Origin: Bacillus xiamenensis
GTDB taxonomy: Bacteria; Bacillota; Bacilli; Bacillales; Bacillaceae
Length of the DNA stretch: 35,465 nt
Reading direction: 5' to 3'
NCBI RefSeq assembly: GCF_000300535.1
Contig: NZ_AMSH01000033.1
Span: 1 to 35,465, forward strand
Part shown: positions 1 to 7,193 of the stretch, one piece after another
Layout of the letters: each line of letters starts with the position of its first letter
Position numbering within the stretch: position 1 is the stretch's first letter
Made by a program: the position numbers and the translations under genes
The notes under the pieces: generated by a model
Database searches by the model: none
What the model saw: only the letters and a program-made list of their open reading frames with translations
What the model was told of the DNA's origin: nothing

Positions 1-12
1 AGTTTTTTCATG

Positions 13-36
13 AAAAGAAGTGCGAAAAGCACTTCC
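13..36 (-). terminator. Terminator of hmoB
   Basis: A perfect 7-bp hairpin, GAAGTGC (17-23) with GCACTTC (29-35), lies directly after the hmoB stop codon. On the minus strand it is followed by TTTT. Confidence 0.6.
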
Positions 37-522
37 TTAATGGTCTGTGACGGCATGATAGGATGTGAGATAGGCAGGGCGGGAGAAGATGGAACCTGTA
101 TCCTCGTGTGGCTGAAAAAAGGCTTCTGACTCTTGAAAGTCTTGAAATAAGTCTTCTGATTCCCAAAGGGTCACAATCAAGTAAACCTCTTCATCCTTTT
201 TTGGTCTTAACACACGAAGTGCCTGAAAGCCGCGCTGATGTTCTGAAATGTTTGTTTTTTTATGAAAGGTGGATTCAAAAAGTGCCCTGCTCTCGAGCTT
301 TACAGGGATATGATTTAAAGTGACGAAACCAGATTGGACAAGTTCGCCTTTCGAATAAATCACATCATAGGCATGGGGCGCTTTAAAGACCGTCTCACCC
401 TCCGTTTCATGAAAAAGAGCCGCTTGTTCTTTCCCGACCATATAAAGCAGATTTTCTAGATGGTGCTTTTTTGCGATTTTTTGCAAAAAGTCTGCTGTTC
501 CATATGTAATATAGAAATTCAT
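37..522 (-). CDS. hmoB: Heme-degrading monooxygenase HmoB
   Basis: 161 residues, close to the usual size of B. subtilis HmoB (YhgC). The family opens the heme ring in the cytoplasm and releases iron. The C-terminal half (about residues 60-160) has the antibiotic-biosynthesis-monooxygenase fold pattern, with N70, W120 and H139 as plausible heme-pocket residues; the N-terminal part is a family-specific extension. The start follows a strong AGGAGGCGG ribosome site 7 bases upstream. It is divergent from pbpF and lies beside the hemEHY heme-synthesis genes, as in B. subtilis, so heme breakdown and heme making sit together. Function is inferred from family and synteny; I am confident of the family. 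Confidence 0.88.
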   Translation of the reverse strand: MNFYITYGTADFLQKIAKKHHLENLLYMVGKEQAALFHETEGETVFKAPHAYDVIYSKGELVQSGFVTLNHIPVKLESRALFESTFHKKTNISEHQRGFQALRVLRPKKDEEVYLIVTLWESEDLFQDFQESEAFFQPHEDTGSIFSRPAYLTSYHAVTDH

Positions 523-591
523 CTAAACCGCCTCCTGCTTGATAGTATAACAAAAGAATGATATATAATTCTTTGGTAGTCAATCCATAAA

Positions 592-621
592 ACATATTAT
601 GAAGCAATACATCCCATACTA
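592..621 (+). promoter_or_regulatory. Candidate forespore sigma-G promoter of pbpF
   Basis: CATACTA at 615-621 fits the sigma-G -10 consensus CATNHTA. ACATA at 592-596 matches four of five positions of the -35 consensus GHATR, with an 18-bp spacer. The pbpF start lies 28 bases downstream. Forespore expression of pbpF is known in B. subtilis; the site itself is my inference. Confidence 0.5.
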
Positions 622-649
622 TCCGTATAAAGGAATGAGGTGACCTAAT

Positions 650-2785
650 TTGAAGAAAAAGAAGATAATCATTCCATTAGTCATTGCAGGAAGTACGCTC
701 GTGCTTTCATTTATTGGCTATCTGACCATTTTGTTTTTAGGACATTATGTTATAGATGAGAAGAAGCTCGTTTTTCACGCTTCCTCAAAAATCATTGATC
801 AAAATGGAAAAGAACTCACAAGCATGTATTCGGAAAATCGGGACCCTGTGTCATTAAAGGAGGTCCCTGATAAAGTGGCGAAGGCTTTTGTTGCTGTAGA
901 GGACAAGCGCTTTTATGAGCATCATGGAATTGATGCACAATCTATTTCAAGGGCGATTTATCGAGATATATTAGCAGGTGGAAAGGTAGAGGGCGGCAGT
1001 ACGATCACCCAGCAGCTTGCCAAAAATATTTTTCTCACAAACGATAAAACGTTTCTTCGAAAAACAAAAGAAGTCATTATTGCTATTAATTTAGAAAGAG
1101 ATTACTCAAAGGATAAGCTGCTTGAGATGTATTTGAATCAGCTTTACTTCGGCCACGGCGTCTATGGCATTCAAGCAGCCGCCAATTACTATTTCAGTAA
1201 AGATGTAAAAGATTTAACTGTCAGTGAGGGGGCTACGCTTGCCGCAATGCCAAAGGCACCGTCAACGTATTCGCCTGTTTTACACCCAGATAAAAATAAA
1301 CAAAGACGAGATACCATCCTGAATTTAATGAATGAACAAGGATATTTGTCATCTACAGAGACAGTAGAAGCAAAAGGAAGAACATTGGGCATCCACTTGA
1401 AAAAGAAATCAGAAACACCTTGGGTGGACAGCTATGTCGATCTCATCATAAAAGAAGCAGAATCACAGTATTCGATTTCACATGAGCAATTGCTTCAAGG
1501 CGGCTATACCATTACGGTACCCATCGATATGAATTTGCAAAAAGTCGCCTATGAAGCAATGAAAAACAACCGTTATTTCCCGGGAAAAAGCGGCTCGCCA
1601 GAAAGCAGTGCAGTGTTTATTGATAATGTGTCTGGGGGAGTAAAAGCAGCCATTGGCGGACGGGAATATCAGGCAAGAGGATACAACAGGGTAACGGCTC
1701 TGAGACAGCCTGGATCTGTTTTTAAGCCGATAGCAGTGTATGGTCCAGCGTTGCAGGAGAAAAAATTCAGACCTTATTCGCTCCTTGAAGACAAAGAAAA
1801 AAGCTATGACGGCTATTCACCAAAGAATTACGATGGACAGTATGAAGGACAAGTTACGATGGTAGATGCCCTTATGAAAAGTAAAAATACAGCTGCTGTA
1901 TGGACGTTAAGTCAGCTTGGCATTGACACCTCTAAATCTTATCTTGAAAAGATGGGCATTGATATTTCGGATAAAGGACTTGCCATAGCACTTGGCGGTT
2001 TAGAAAAAGGGGTTTCTCCATTGCAGATTGCTGGAGCCTTTCATACATTCGCAAATGAAGGCGTCTATAAAAAGCCTTTCTTCATTCAGAAAATTACCAA
2101 TGATGAAGGAGAAACCGTTGAAAAAAATCGAAACAAGCAAGAACGAGTGTTTAGTGTGCAAAACGCTTGGAATATGACAAGAATGCTGCAGCAGGTCGTC
2201 AAAGGCGGTACAGCTCAGAGCGGTTCATATGCCGGGGATTTAGCAGGTAAAACAGGTACAACCACTTATTCGGATGTGAAAGGTGCAACAAAAGATGCTT
2301 GGTTTGCTGGCTATACACCTAGTACAACGGGTGCGATCTGGATGGGATATGACAAAACCGATAACAGCCATTATTTAACCGGCGGCAGTCAGTATCCGGT
2401 GCAGTTATTTAAAGATATTTTGACGACAGCCCAAATCACCAATGAAACCTTCGAGAAACCAGAGGGGATTAAAGAACTTCAATCGCCGATCCATTTAGAA
2501 GGATTGTCAGGCTTTGAAGCGCGTTATGCGTTTCAAATCAAAGGGCTGTTTACATTGGAGCTGTCATGGGATGAACAGGAGGACAAACGCGTCGAGTATC
2601 GCATTTATGAAAAGAGAAATGGAAGTGAGACACTGATCGACTCAGTAACAGGAACAAACAGCTATACAATGCCGTTTGCGAATGTGTTTTCAGATGCAGA
2701 GTATAAGGTTGTTCCATACAATACTCAAACAAAAGAAGAAGGCGAAGGCAGTTCTTACATCAAGCCAGAGGCTTTTGGTCGTTAA
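650..2785 (+). CDS. pbpF: Class A penicillin-binding protein PbpF (PBP2C)
   Basis: Bifunctional peptidoglycan synthase of 711 residues, anchored by one N-terminal membrane segment (about 6-32) with its catalytic part outside the membrane. The glycosyltransferase domain shows EDKRFYEHHG at 84-93 (catalytic Glu84) and GGSTITQQ at 115-122. The transpeptidase domain has SVFK at 356-359 (acylated Ser356), SKN at 411-413 and KTG at 534-536, so all penicillin-binding motifs are intact. The tail after about 600 looks like a fibronectin-type domain. The start is TTG, chosen because GAGGTGA lies 6 bases upstream and lysines follow at once. In B. subtilis pbpF contributes to germ-cell-wall synthesis in the forespore, in partial redundancy with pbpG; that role is inferred here. 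Confidence 0.95.
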   Translation: MKKKKIIIPLVIAGSTLVLSFIGYLTILFLGHYVIDEKKLVFHASSKIIDQNGKELTSMYSENRDPVSLKEVPDKVAKAFVAVEDKRFYEHHGIDAQSISRAIYRDILAGGKVEGGSTITQQLAKNIFLTNDKTFLRKTKEVIIAINLERDYSKDKLLEMYLNQLYFGHGVYGIQAAANYYFSKDVKDLTVSEGATLAAMPKAPSTYSPVLHPDKNKQRRDTILNLMNEQGYLSSTETVEAKGRTLGIHLKKKSETPWVDSYVDLIIKEAESQYSISHEQLLQGGYTITVPIDMNLQKVAYEAMKNNRYFPGKSGSPESSAVFIDNVSGGVKAAIGGREYQARGYNRVTALRQPGSVFKPIAVYGPALQEKKFRPYSLLEDKEKSYDGYSPKNYDGQYEGQVTMVDALMKSKNTAAVWTLSQLGIDTSKSYLEKMGIDISDKGLAIALGGLEKGVSPLQIAGAFHTFANEGVYKKPFFIQKITNDEGETVEKNRNKQERVFSVQNAWNMTRMLQQVVKGGTAQSGSYAGDLAGKTGTTTYSDVKGATKDAWFAGYTPSTTGAIWMGYDKTDNSHYLTGGSQYPVQLFKDILTTAQITNETFEKPEGIKELQSPIHLEGLSGFEARYAFQIKGLFTLELSWDEQEDKRVEYRIYEKRNGSETLIDSVTGTNSYTMPFANVFSDAEYKVVPYNTQTKEEGEGSSYIKPEAFGR

Positions 2786-2815
2786 TATTCGGCGATTTTT
2801 TGAACATTGAGCCGC

Positions 2816-2852
2816 TTTAGTATACCGTGCCTTGAAAAAGCGGTATAGTAAA
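2816..2852 (+). promoter_or_regulatory. Hairpin in the pbpF-hemE gap
   Basis: A 12-bp stem with one G-G mismatch: arms 2816-2827 and 2841-2852, core TATACCG/CGGTATA, 13-base loop. There is no T-run after it, so it does not look like a standard terminator. It may be an operator or a leader structure for hemEHY; the role is unknown. Confidence 0.4.
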
Positions 2853-2909
2853 AGCAGTGTTTGAGCCTTATACAAAGAGAGTGTGAGGCGAAAGGTGGAA
2901 TGAAAGGTA

Positions 2910-3968
2910 ATGGGAAAAACGAAGGGTTTTAACGACACGTTCTTAAAGGCGTGCAAAGGGGAAAAAACAGACCATGTACCTGTTTGGTATATGAGACAGG
3001 CAGGACGCTCACAGCCTGAATATCGTGCCCTCAAAGAAAAATACGGGCTATTTGAAATTACGCATCAGCCAGAGCTATGTGCTTATGTAACAAGACTTCC
3101 TGTAGAACAATATGGTGTAGATGCCGCTATTTTATATAAAGATATTATGACCCCGCTTCCAGCGATTGGAGTGGACGTTGAAATTAAAAATGGGATTGGA
3201 CCTGTGATTGATTCACCTATTCGGACAAAGGCGGATATTGACCGTCTTGGCGAGCTTCATCCTGAAGAAGACCTGCCATATGTGCTTGATACGATCAAGC
3301 TGTTAACGAAGGAGCAGCTGAATGTGCCGCTTATTGGTTTTGCAGGTGCCCCTTTTACGATGGCAAGCTACATGATAGAAGGCGGTCCATCTAAAAATTA
3401 TCATAAAACGAAGGCGCTCATGTACAGTGAGCCAGAGACATGGATGCTGCTGATGAACAAATTAGCTGATATGACGATCACGTACATACGGGCACAGGTG
3501 AAAGCGGGAGTTCGTGCATTTCAAATCTTCGACTCTTGGGTTGGCGCTTTAAATGCAGCGGATTACCGGACATTTATAAAGCCGGTCATGCAGCGTATTT
3601 TCACAGAGCTGAAGTCTGAAAATGTACCAATGATCATGTACGGAGTTGGTGCAAGTCATCTAGCGAAAGATTGGCATGACCTGCCGCTTGATGTCGTTGG
3701 ACTTGATTGGCGTATGAGTGTAGACGAAGCGCGTAAAGAAGGGTTAACCAAAACATTACAAGGAAACCTTGATCCAACGATTTTACTTTCTCCTTGGGAA
3801 GTAATTGAAGAAAGAGCAAAAGACATTTTAGATCAAGGGATGAAATCAGATCACTTTATCTTTAACCTAGGTCATGGGGTATTTCCTGATGTTTCACCAG
3901 AAACGTTAAAGAAGCTGACAGATTTTATTCACGACTACTCAGCTAAACATAAAAAAACATCCATTTAA
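2910..3968 (+). CDS. hemE: Uroporphyrinogen decarboxylase HemE
   Basis: Converts uroporphyrinogen III to coproporphyrinogen III by four decarboxylations in the cytoplasm. It has 352 residues, the usual length. Visible family motifs are [10 protein letters not shown] at 24-33, the active-site Asp78 in [12 protein letters not shown] at 143-150, FDSW at 207-210 and NLGHGVFP at 319-326. First gene of hemE-hemH-hemY; hemH follows after 32 bases. The start ATG has AAAGGTGG 11 bases upstream, a slightly long spacing, but no other in-frame start is better. Nothing is missing from the catalytic set. Confidence 0.97.
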   Translation: MGKTKGFNDTFLKACKGEKTDHVPVWYMRQAGRSQPEYRALKEKYGLFEITHQPELCAYVTRLPVEQYGVDAAILYKDIMTPLPAIGVDVEIKNGIGPVIDSPIRTKADIDRLGELHPEEDLPYVLDTIKLLTKEQLNVPLIGFAGAPFTMASYMIEGGPSKNYHKTKALMYSEPETWMLLMNKLADMTITYIRAQVKAGVRAFQIFDSWVGALNAADYRTFIKPVMQRIFTELKSENVPMIMYGVGASHLAKDWHDLPLDVVGLDWRMSVDEARKEGLTKTLQGNLDPTILLSPWEVIEERAKDILDQGMKSDHFIFNLGHGVFPDVSPETLKKLTDFIHDYSAKHKKTSI

Positions 3969-4000
3969 ACTATTTCAAATGATCAGAAGGAGTGTTGGTT

Positions 4001-4939
4001 GTGGAGAAAAAGAAAATGGGGCTTCTTGTTATGGCATATGGCACCCCATATAAAGAAGAAGACATTGAACGTTACTATACACATATTCGCAGAGGCAGAA
4101 AGCCGGAGCCAGAGATGCTGCAAGATTTAAAGGATCGTTATAAGGCCATCGGTGGTATTTCTCCTTTATCAAAAATTACAGAGCAGCAAGCAAACGGTTT
4201 GTGTGAACATTTGAATCATATCCAGGACGAGATTGAATTTCATGTGTACATTGGTTTAAAACATATCGAGCCTTTCATTGAGGATGCGGTTGCTGACATG
4301 CACAAGGATGGCATCACAGAAGCTGTAAGTATTGTCCTCGCGCCGCACTTTTCCACATTTAGTGTGAAATCGTATAACAAACGTGCCCAAGATGAGGCAG
4401 ATAAGCTGGGTAATCTGAAAATCACTTCTGTTGAAAGCTGGTATGATGAGCCGAAGTTTGTAGATTATTGGGTCAAACAAGTGAAAGATACGTATGCATC
4501 CATGAGTCAAGAAGAACGAGAATCAGCCGTGCTGATTGTGTCTGCACACAGCCTTCCTGAAAAAATCATTGCAGCAGGAGACCCATACCCTGATCAGCTC
4601 GCGCAATCTGCCAAAATGATTGCTGAAGGTGCAGGGATTGAGCATTATGAAATTGGCTGGCAAAGTGAAGGCAATACGCCTGATCCATGGCTTGGACCAG
4701 ATGTGCAAGATTTAACGCGTGACCTGTTTGAACAAAAAGGCTATAAAACGTTCGTATACGTGCCTGTTGGATTTGTCGCTGATCATCTTGAAGTGTTATA
4801 CGACAACGATTATGAATGTAAAGTTGTAACAGATGAAATTGGCGCAGCCTACTATCGTCCCGAAATGCCAAATGCGAAACCGGCATTTATTGATGCACTA
4901 GCAGCAGTCGTATTAAAGAAGCTTAACGAAAGCAAGTAA
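4001..4939 (+). CDS. hemH: Ferrochelatase (coproporphyrin III ferrochelatase, CpfC)
   Basis: Inserts Fe2+ into coproporphyrin III in the Gram-positive heme pathway; soluble, monomeric family. I place the start at GTG 4001 (312 residues) because AGAAGGAG lies 8 bases upstream and because this numbering puts the known B. subtilis residues exactly in place: Tyr13, catalytic His183 (SAHSLPE) and Glu264 (DHLEVLY). Upstream in-frame GTG 3992 and TTG 3995 overlap the ribosome site and are unlikely. Other family motifs are GGISPL near 51 and [15 protein letters not shown] near 219. It is the middle gene of hemEHY, with 22 bases to hemY. Confidence 0.97.
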   Translation: MEKKKMGLLVMAYGTPYKEEDIERYYTHIRRGRKPEPEMLQDLKDRYKAIGGISPLSKITEQQANGLCEHLNHIQDEIEFHVYIGLKHIEPFIEDAVADMHKDGITEAVSIVLAPHFSTFSVKSYNKRAQDEADKLGNLKITSVESWYDEPKFVDYWVKQVKDTYASMSQEERESAVLIVSAHSLPEKIIAAGDPYPDQLAQSAKMIAEGAGIEHYEIGWQSEGNTPDPWLGPDVQDLTRDLFEQKGYKTFVYVPVGFVADHLEVLYDNDYECKVVTDEIGAAYYRPEMPNAKPAFIDALAAVVLKKLNESK

Positions 4940-4961
4940 TCATATAAAAGAAGGCGATCCT

Positions 4962-6374
4962 ATGCATGACAATCAAAAACACCTTGTCATCATTGGCGGC
5001 GGCATCACTGGTTTGGCTGCCGCCTTCTATTTGGAAAAGGAAGTCGAAGAAAAAGGTCTTCCTATCCAAATATCACTTATCGAAGCGAGTCCTAGGCTAG
5101 GTGGAAAAATACAAACCTTATATAAAGATGGATATATCATTGAACGTGGACCTGATTCATTTTTAGAAAGAAAGGTCAGTGGACCGCAGCTGGCAAAGGA
5201 TGTCGGTCTAGCCGATCAGCTCGTCAATAATGAAACGGGGCAAGCGTATGTACTAGTCAATGAAACCCTTCATCCAATGCCAAAGGGAGCTGTTATGGGG
5301 ATTCCAACTCAAATCAGCCCTTTCATTACAACTGGGCTTTTTTCAGTTGCAGGAAAAGCAAGAGCAGCGATGGATTTCATTTTGCCAAAAAGCAAACAAA
5401 CAGAGGATCAATCACTGGGAGAATTTTTTAGAAGACGCGTGGGTGATGAAGTGGTGGAGAATCTAATTGAGCCGCTTTTATCAGGCATTTACGCAGGTGA
5501 TATTGACCGTCTGAGCTTAATGTCCACCTTCCCACAGTTCTATCAAACAGAACAAAAGCATCGCAGTTTGATTCTTGGCATGAAAAAATCACAGCAGCAC
5601 GCGAAAGCGCAGCAAGTGACAGCGAAAAAGCAAGGGCAGTTCCAGACCATCAATCAAGGGCTGCAAGCACTTGTTGAAGCGGTAGAAAGTAAACTCAAGC
5701 TGACGACGATTTACAAAGGGACAAAAGTGACCAAGATTGAAAAAACAGATGGAGGCTATGGCGTTCAATTAGACAGCGGCCAAACGCTTTATGCAGATTC
5801 AGCCATTGTCACAACCCCTCATCAATCAATCTATTCAATGTTTCCAAAAGAAGCAGGACTTGAGTACCTGCATGAGATGACATCTACCTCTGTTGCAACA
5901 GTGGCTCTCGGTTTTAAAGAAGATGATGTCCACAATGAATATGATGGTACCGGTTTTGTCATCTCAAGAAATAGTGATTTCTCCATTACAGCCTGTACGT
6001 GGACAAATAAGAAATGGCCACACACAGCACCTAAAGGAAAAACATTGCTGCGTGCATATGTTGGGAAAGCGGGCGATGAATCAATTGTCGAGCAGTCAGA
6101 TCATCAAATTGTCAGCATCGTGCTGGAAGATTTGAAGAAAATCATGGATATTAAAGCAGATCCAGAGCTGACGACAGTGACTCGCTGGAAGACGAGCATG
6201 CCGCAATATCATGTGGGGCATCAAAAAGAGATTTCGACGATGAGAGAAACGTTTAAGCAATCATATCCTGGTATTTATATCACGGGTGCTGCATTTGAAG
6301 GTGTTGGAATTCCTGATTGTATTGATCAAGGAAAAGCTGCCATCTCAGAAGCTGTATCTTATCTATTTTCATAA
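4962..6374 (+). CDS. hemY: Coproporphyrinogen III oxidase HemY (CgoX)
   Basis: FAD-dependent enzyme that oxidises coproporphyrinogen III to coproporphyrin III using oxygen, supplying the substrate of HemH. It has 470 residues, the usual length. The dinucleotide-binding motif GGGITG is at 12-17, followed by a GGKIQT segment and RGPDSF near 60-66; the C-terminal FAD-contact stretch ITGAAFEGVGIPDCI is intact. Last gene of the hemEHY operon, followed at once by a strong terminator. Older annotations call this protein protoporphyrinogen oxidase; the coproporphyrin route is established for Firmicutes. Confidence 0.96.
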   Translation: MHDNQKHLVIIGGGITGLAAAFYLEKEVEEKGLPIQISLIEASPRLGGKIQTLYKDGYIIERGPDSFLERKVSGPQLAKDVGLADQLVNNETGQAYVLVNETLHPMPKGAVMGIPTQISPFITTGLFSVAGKARAAMDFILPKSKQTEDQSLGEFFRRRVGDEVVENLIEPLLSGIYAGDIDRLSLMSTFPQFYQTEQKHRSLILGMKKSQQHAKAQQVTAKKQGQFQTINQGLQALVEAVESKLKLTTIYKGTKVTKIEKTDGGYGVQLDSGQTLYADSAIVTTPHQSIYSMFPKEAGLEYLHEMTSTSVATVALGFKEDDVHNEYDGTGFVISRNSDFSITACTWTNKKWPHTAPKGKTLLRAYVGKAGDESIVEQSDHQIVSIVLEDLKKIMDIKADPELTTVTRWKTSMPQYHVGHQKEISTMRETFKQSYPGIYITGAAFEGVGIPDCIDQGKAAISEAVSYLFS

Positions 6375-6380
6375 AAAACA

Positions 6381-6414
6381 AACTCCCTTTTCTGTCATGG
6401 AAAGGGAGTTTTTC
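6381..6414 (+). terminator. Terminator of hemEHY
   Basis: Perfect 10-bp stem, AACTCCCTTT (6381-6390) with AAAGGGAGTT (6401-6410), followed by a T-run on the plus strand. Confidence 0.9.
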
Positions 6415-6465
6415 ATGTTCGTATGTTTAGAAAAGAGTGGTGAATAATAAAATTGAACAAAGTTG

Positions 6466-6495
6466 TTGCATCTGAGGAAAAAGATGTGGTATATT
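6466..6495 (+). promoter_or_regulatory. Candidate sigma-A promoter of yhgD
   Basis: TTGCAT (6466-6471), 18-bp spacer, TATATT (6490-6495). The predicted start near 6502 lies just before the inverted-repeat operator at 6509-6535. Confidence 0.6.
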
Positions 6496-6508
6496 ACTTT
6501 CTGTACTT

Positions 6509-6535
6509 AATGACCGAAACGTTCAAATAGTCATT
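6509..6535. promoter_or_regulatory. Candidate YhgD operator 1
   Basis: AATGAC-N15-GTCATT with longer half-sites AATGACC and AGTCATT. It lies immediately downstream of the predicted yhgD transcription start. The same element is repeated upstream of yhgE, which points to YhgD binding and autoregulation (inference). Confidence 0.65.
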
Positions 6536-6549
6536 TTGGGAGTGAGATC

Positions 6550-7128
6550 ATGAGTGTTGATAGGAGACAAATGATTTTAGATGGAGCAACAAAGGCGTTT
6601 ACTCAATTCGGGTATAAAGCCACGACAATGGACCTTGTAGCAAAGCTTGCCAACGTCGGAAAAGGAACGATTTATACCTTTTTCAAAAACAAAGAAGAGC
6701 TGTTTGATGAAATTTTCACATCACTGTTGATGGAGATGAGGAAAATTGCGGACGAAGCGATAGATGAGAAGAATACGTTCTCTGAAAACCTTCACTTAGC
6801 ACTCTTTGCAATATTAGAATTTAGAAAAAACCACCAGCTCACCATTAAAATCTTTCAGGAAAATGCGGAGCTTGGCACGTCAGCGGTCAAAGAAATGATA
6901 GAAAAAATGGAGCAGATGATTATTCGCTATATTAAAACAAAAGTAAAAGAAGCGATTGAAAAAGGCGACATTAAGCCCTGTGATCCTGAATTGACGGCAT
7001 TTGTGATGGTGAAACTATATATTGCACTTATTTTTGATTGGGAAAAGCGATACGAGCCTTTAACAAAAGAAGAGGTAGCCGAATCGCTCGAGCTTTATGT
7101 ACTCAAAGGACTGTCTGCAACAACGTAA
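6550..7128 (+). CDS. yhgD: TetR/AcrR-family transcriptional regulator YhgD
   Basis: 192 residues, typical of TetR repressors. The N-terminal helix-turn-helix runs about 8-55 (ATKAFTQFGYKATTMDLV, then GKGTIYTFFKNKEELF); the rest is an all-helical ligand and dimer domain. ATG with GGGAGTGAG just upstream. It stands before yhgE with 65 bases between, and both genes carry the same 27-bp inverted repeat in front, so the regulator most likely represses itself and yhgE. The inducing ligand is unknown. Confidence 0.9.
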   Translation: MSVDRRQMILDGATKAFTQFGYKATTMDLVAKLANVGKGTIYTFFKNKEELFDEIFTSLLMEMRKIADEAIDEKNTFSENLHLALFAILEFRKNHQLTIKIFQENAELGTSAVKEMIEKMEQMIIRYIKTKVKEAIEKGDIKPCDPELTAFVMVKLYIALIFDWEKRYEPLTKEEVAESLELYVLKGLSATT

Positions 7129-7144
7129 TTTTTTTTTGAGTTCA

Positions 7145-7171
7145 AATGACCAAATTGCCAATTTAGTCATT
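7145..7171. promoter_or_regulatory. Candidate YhgD operator 2, upstream of yhgE
   Basis: AATGAC-N15-GTCATT, same arms and same spacing as 6509-6535, lying 22 bases before the yhgE start. A weak -35-like TTGAGT (7136-7141) overlaps the left side, so yhgE may also have its own repressed promoter. Confidence 0.65.
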
Positions 7172-7193
7172 CATCAATGGGAGGAAAACAGCA

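Noticed and set aside
2900-2932. Short frame starting ATG 2900, overlapping the hemE start
   Set aside because: Only 10 codons; its ATG is too close to the AAAGGTGG site, which better serves hemE.
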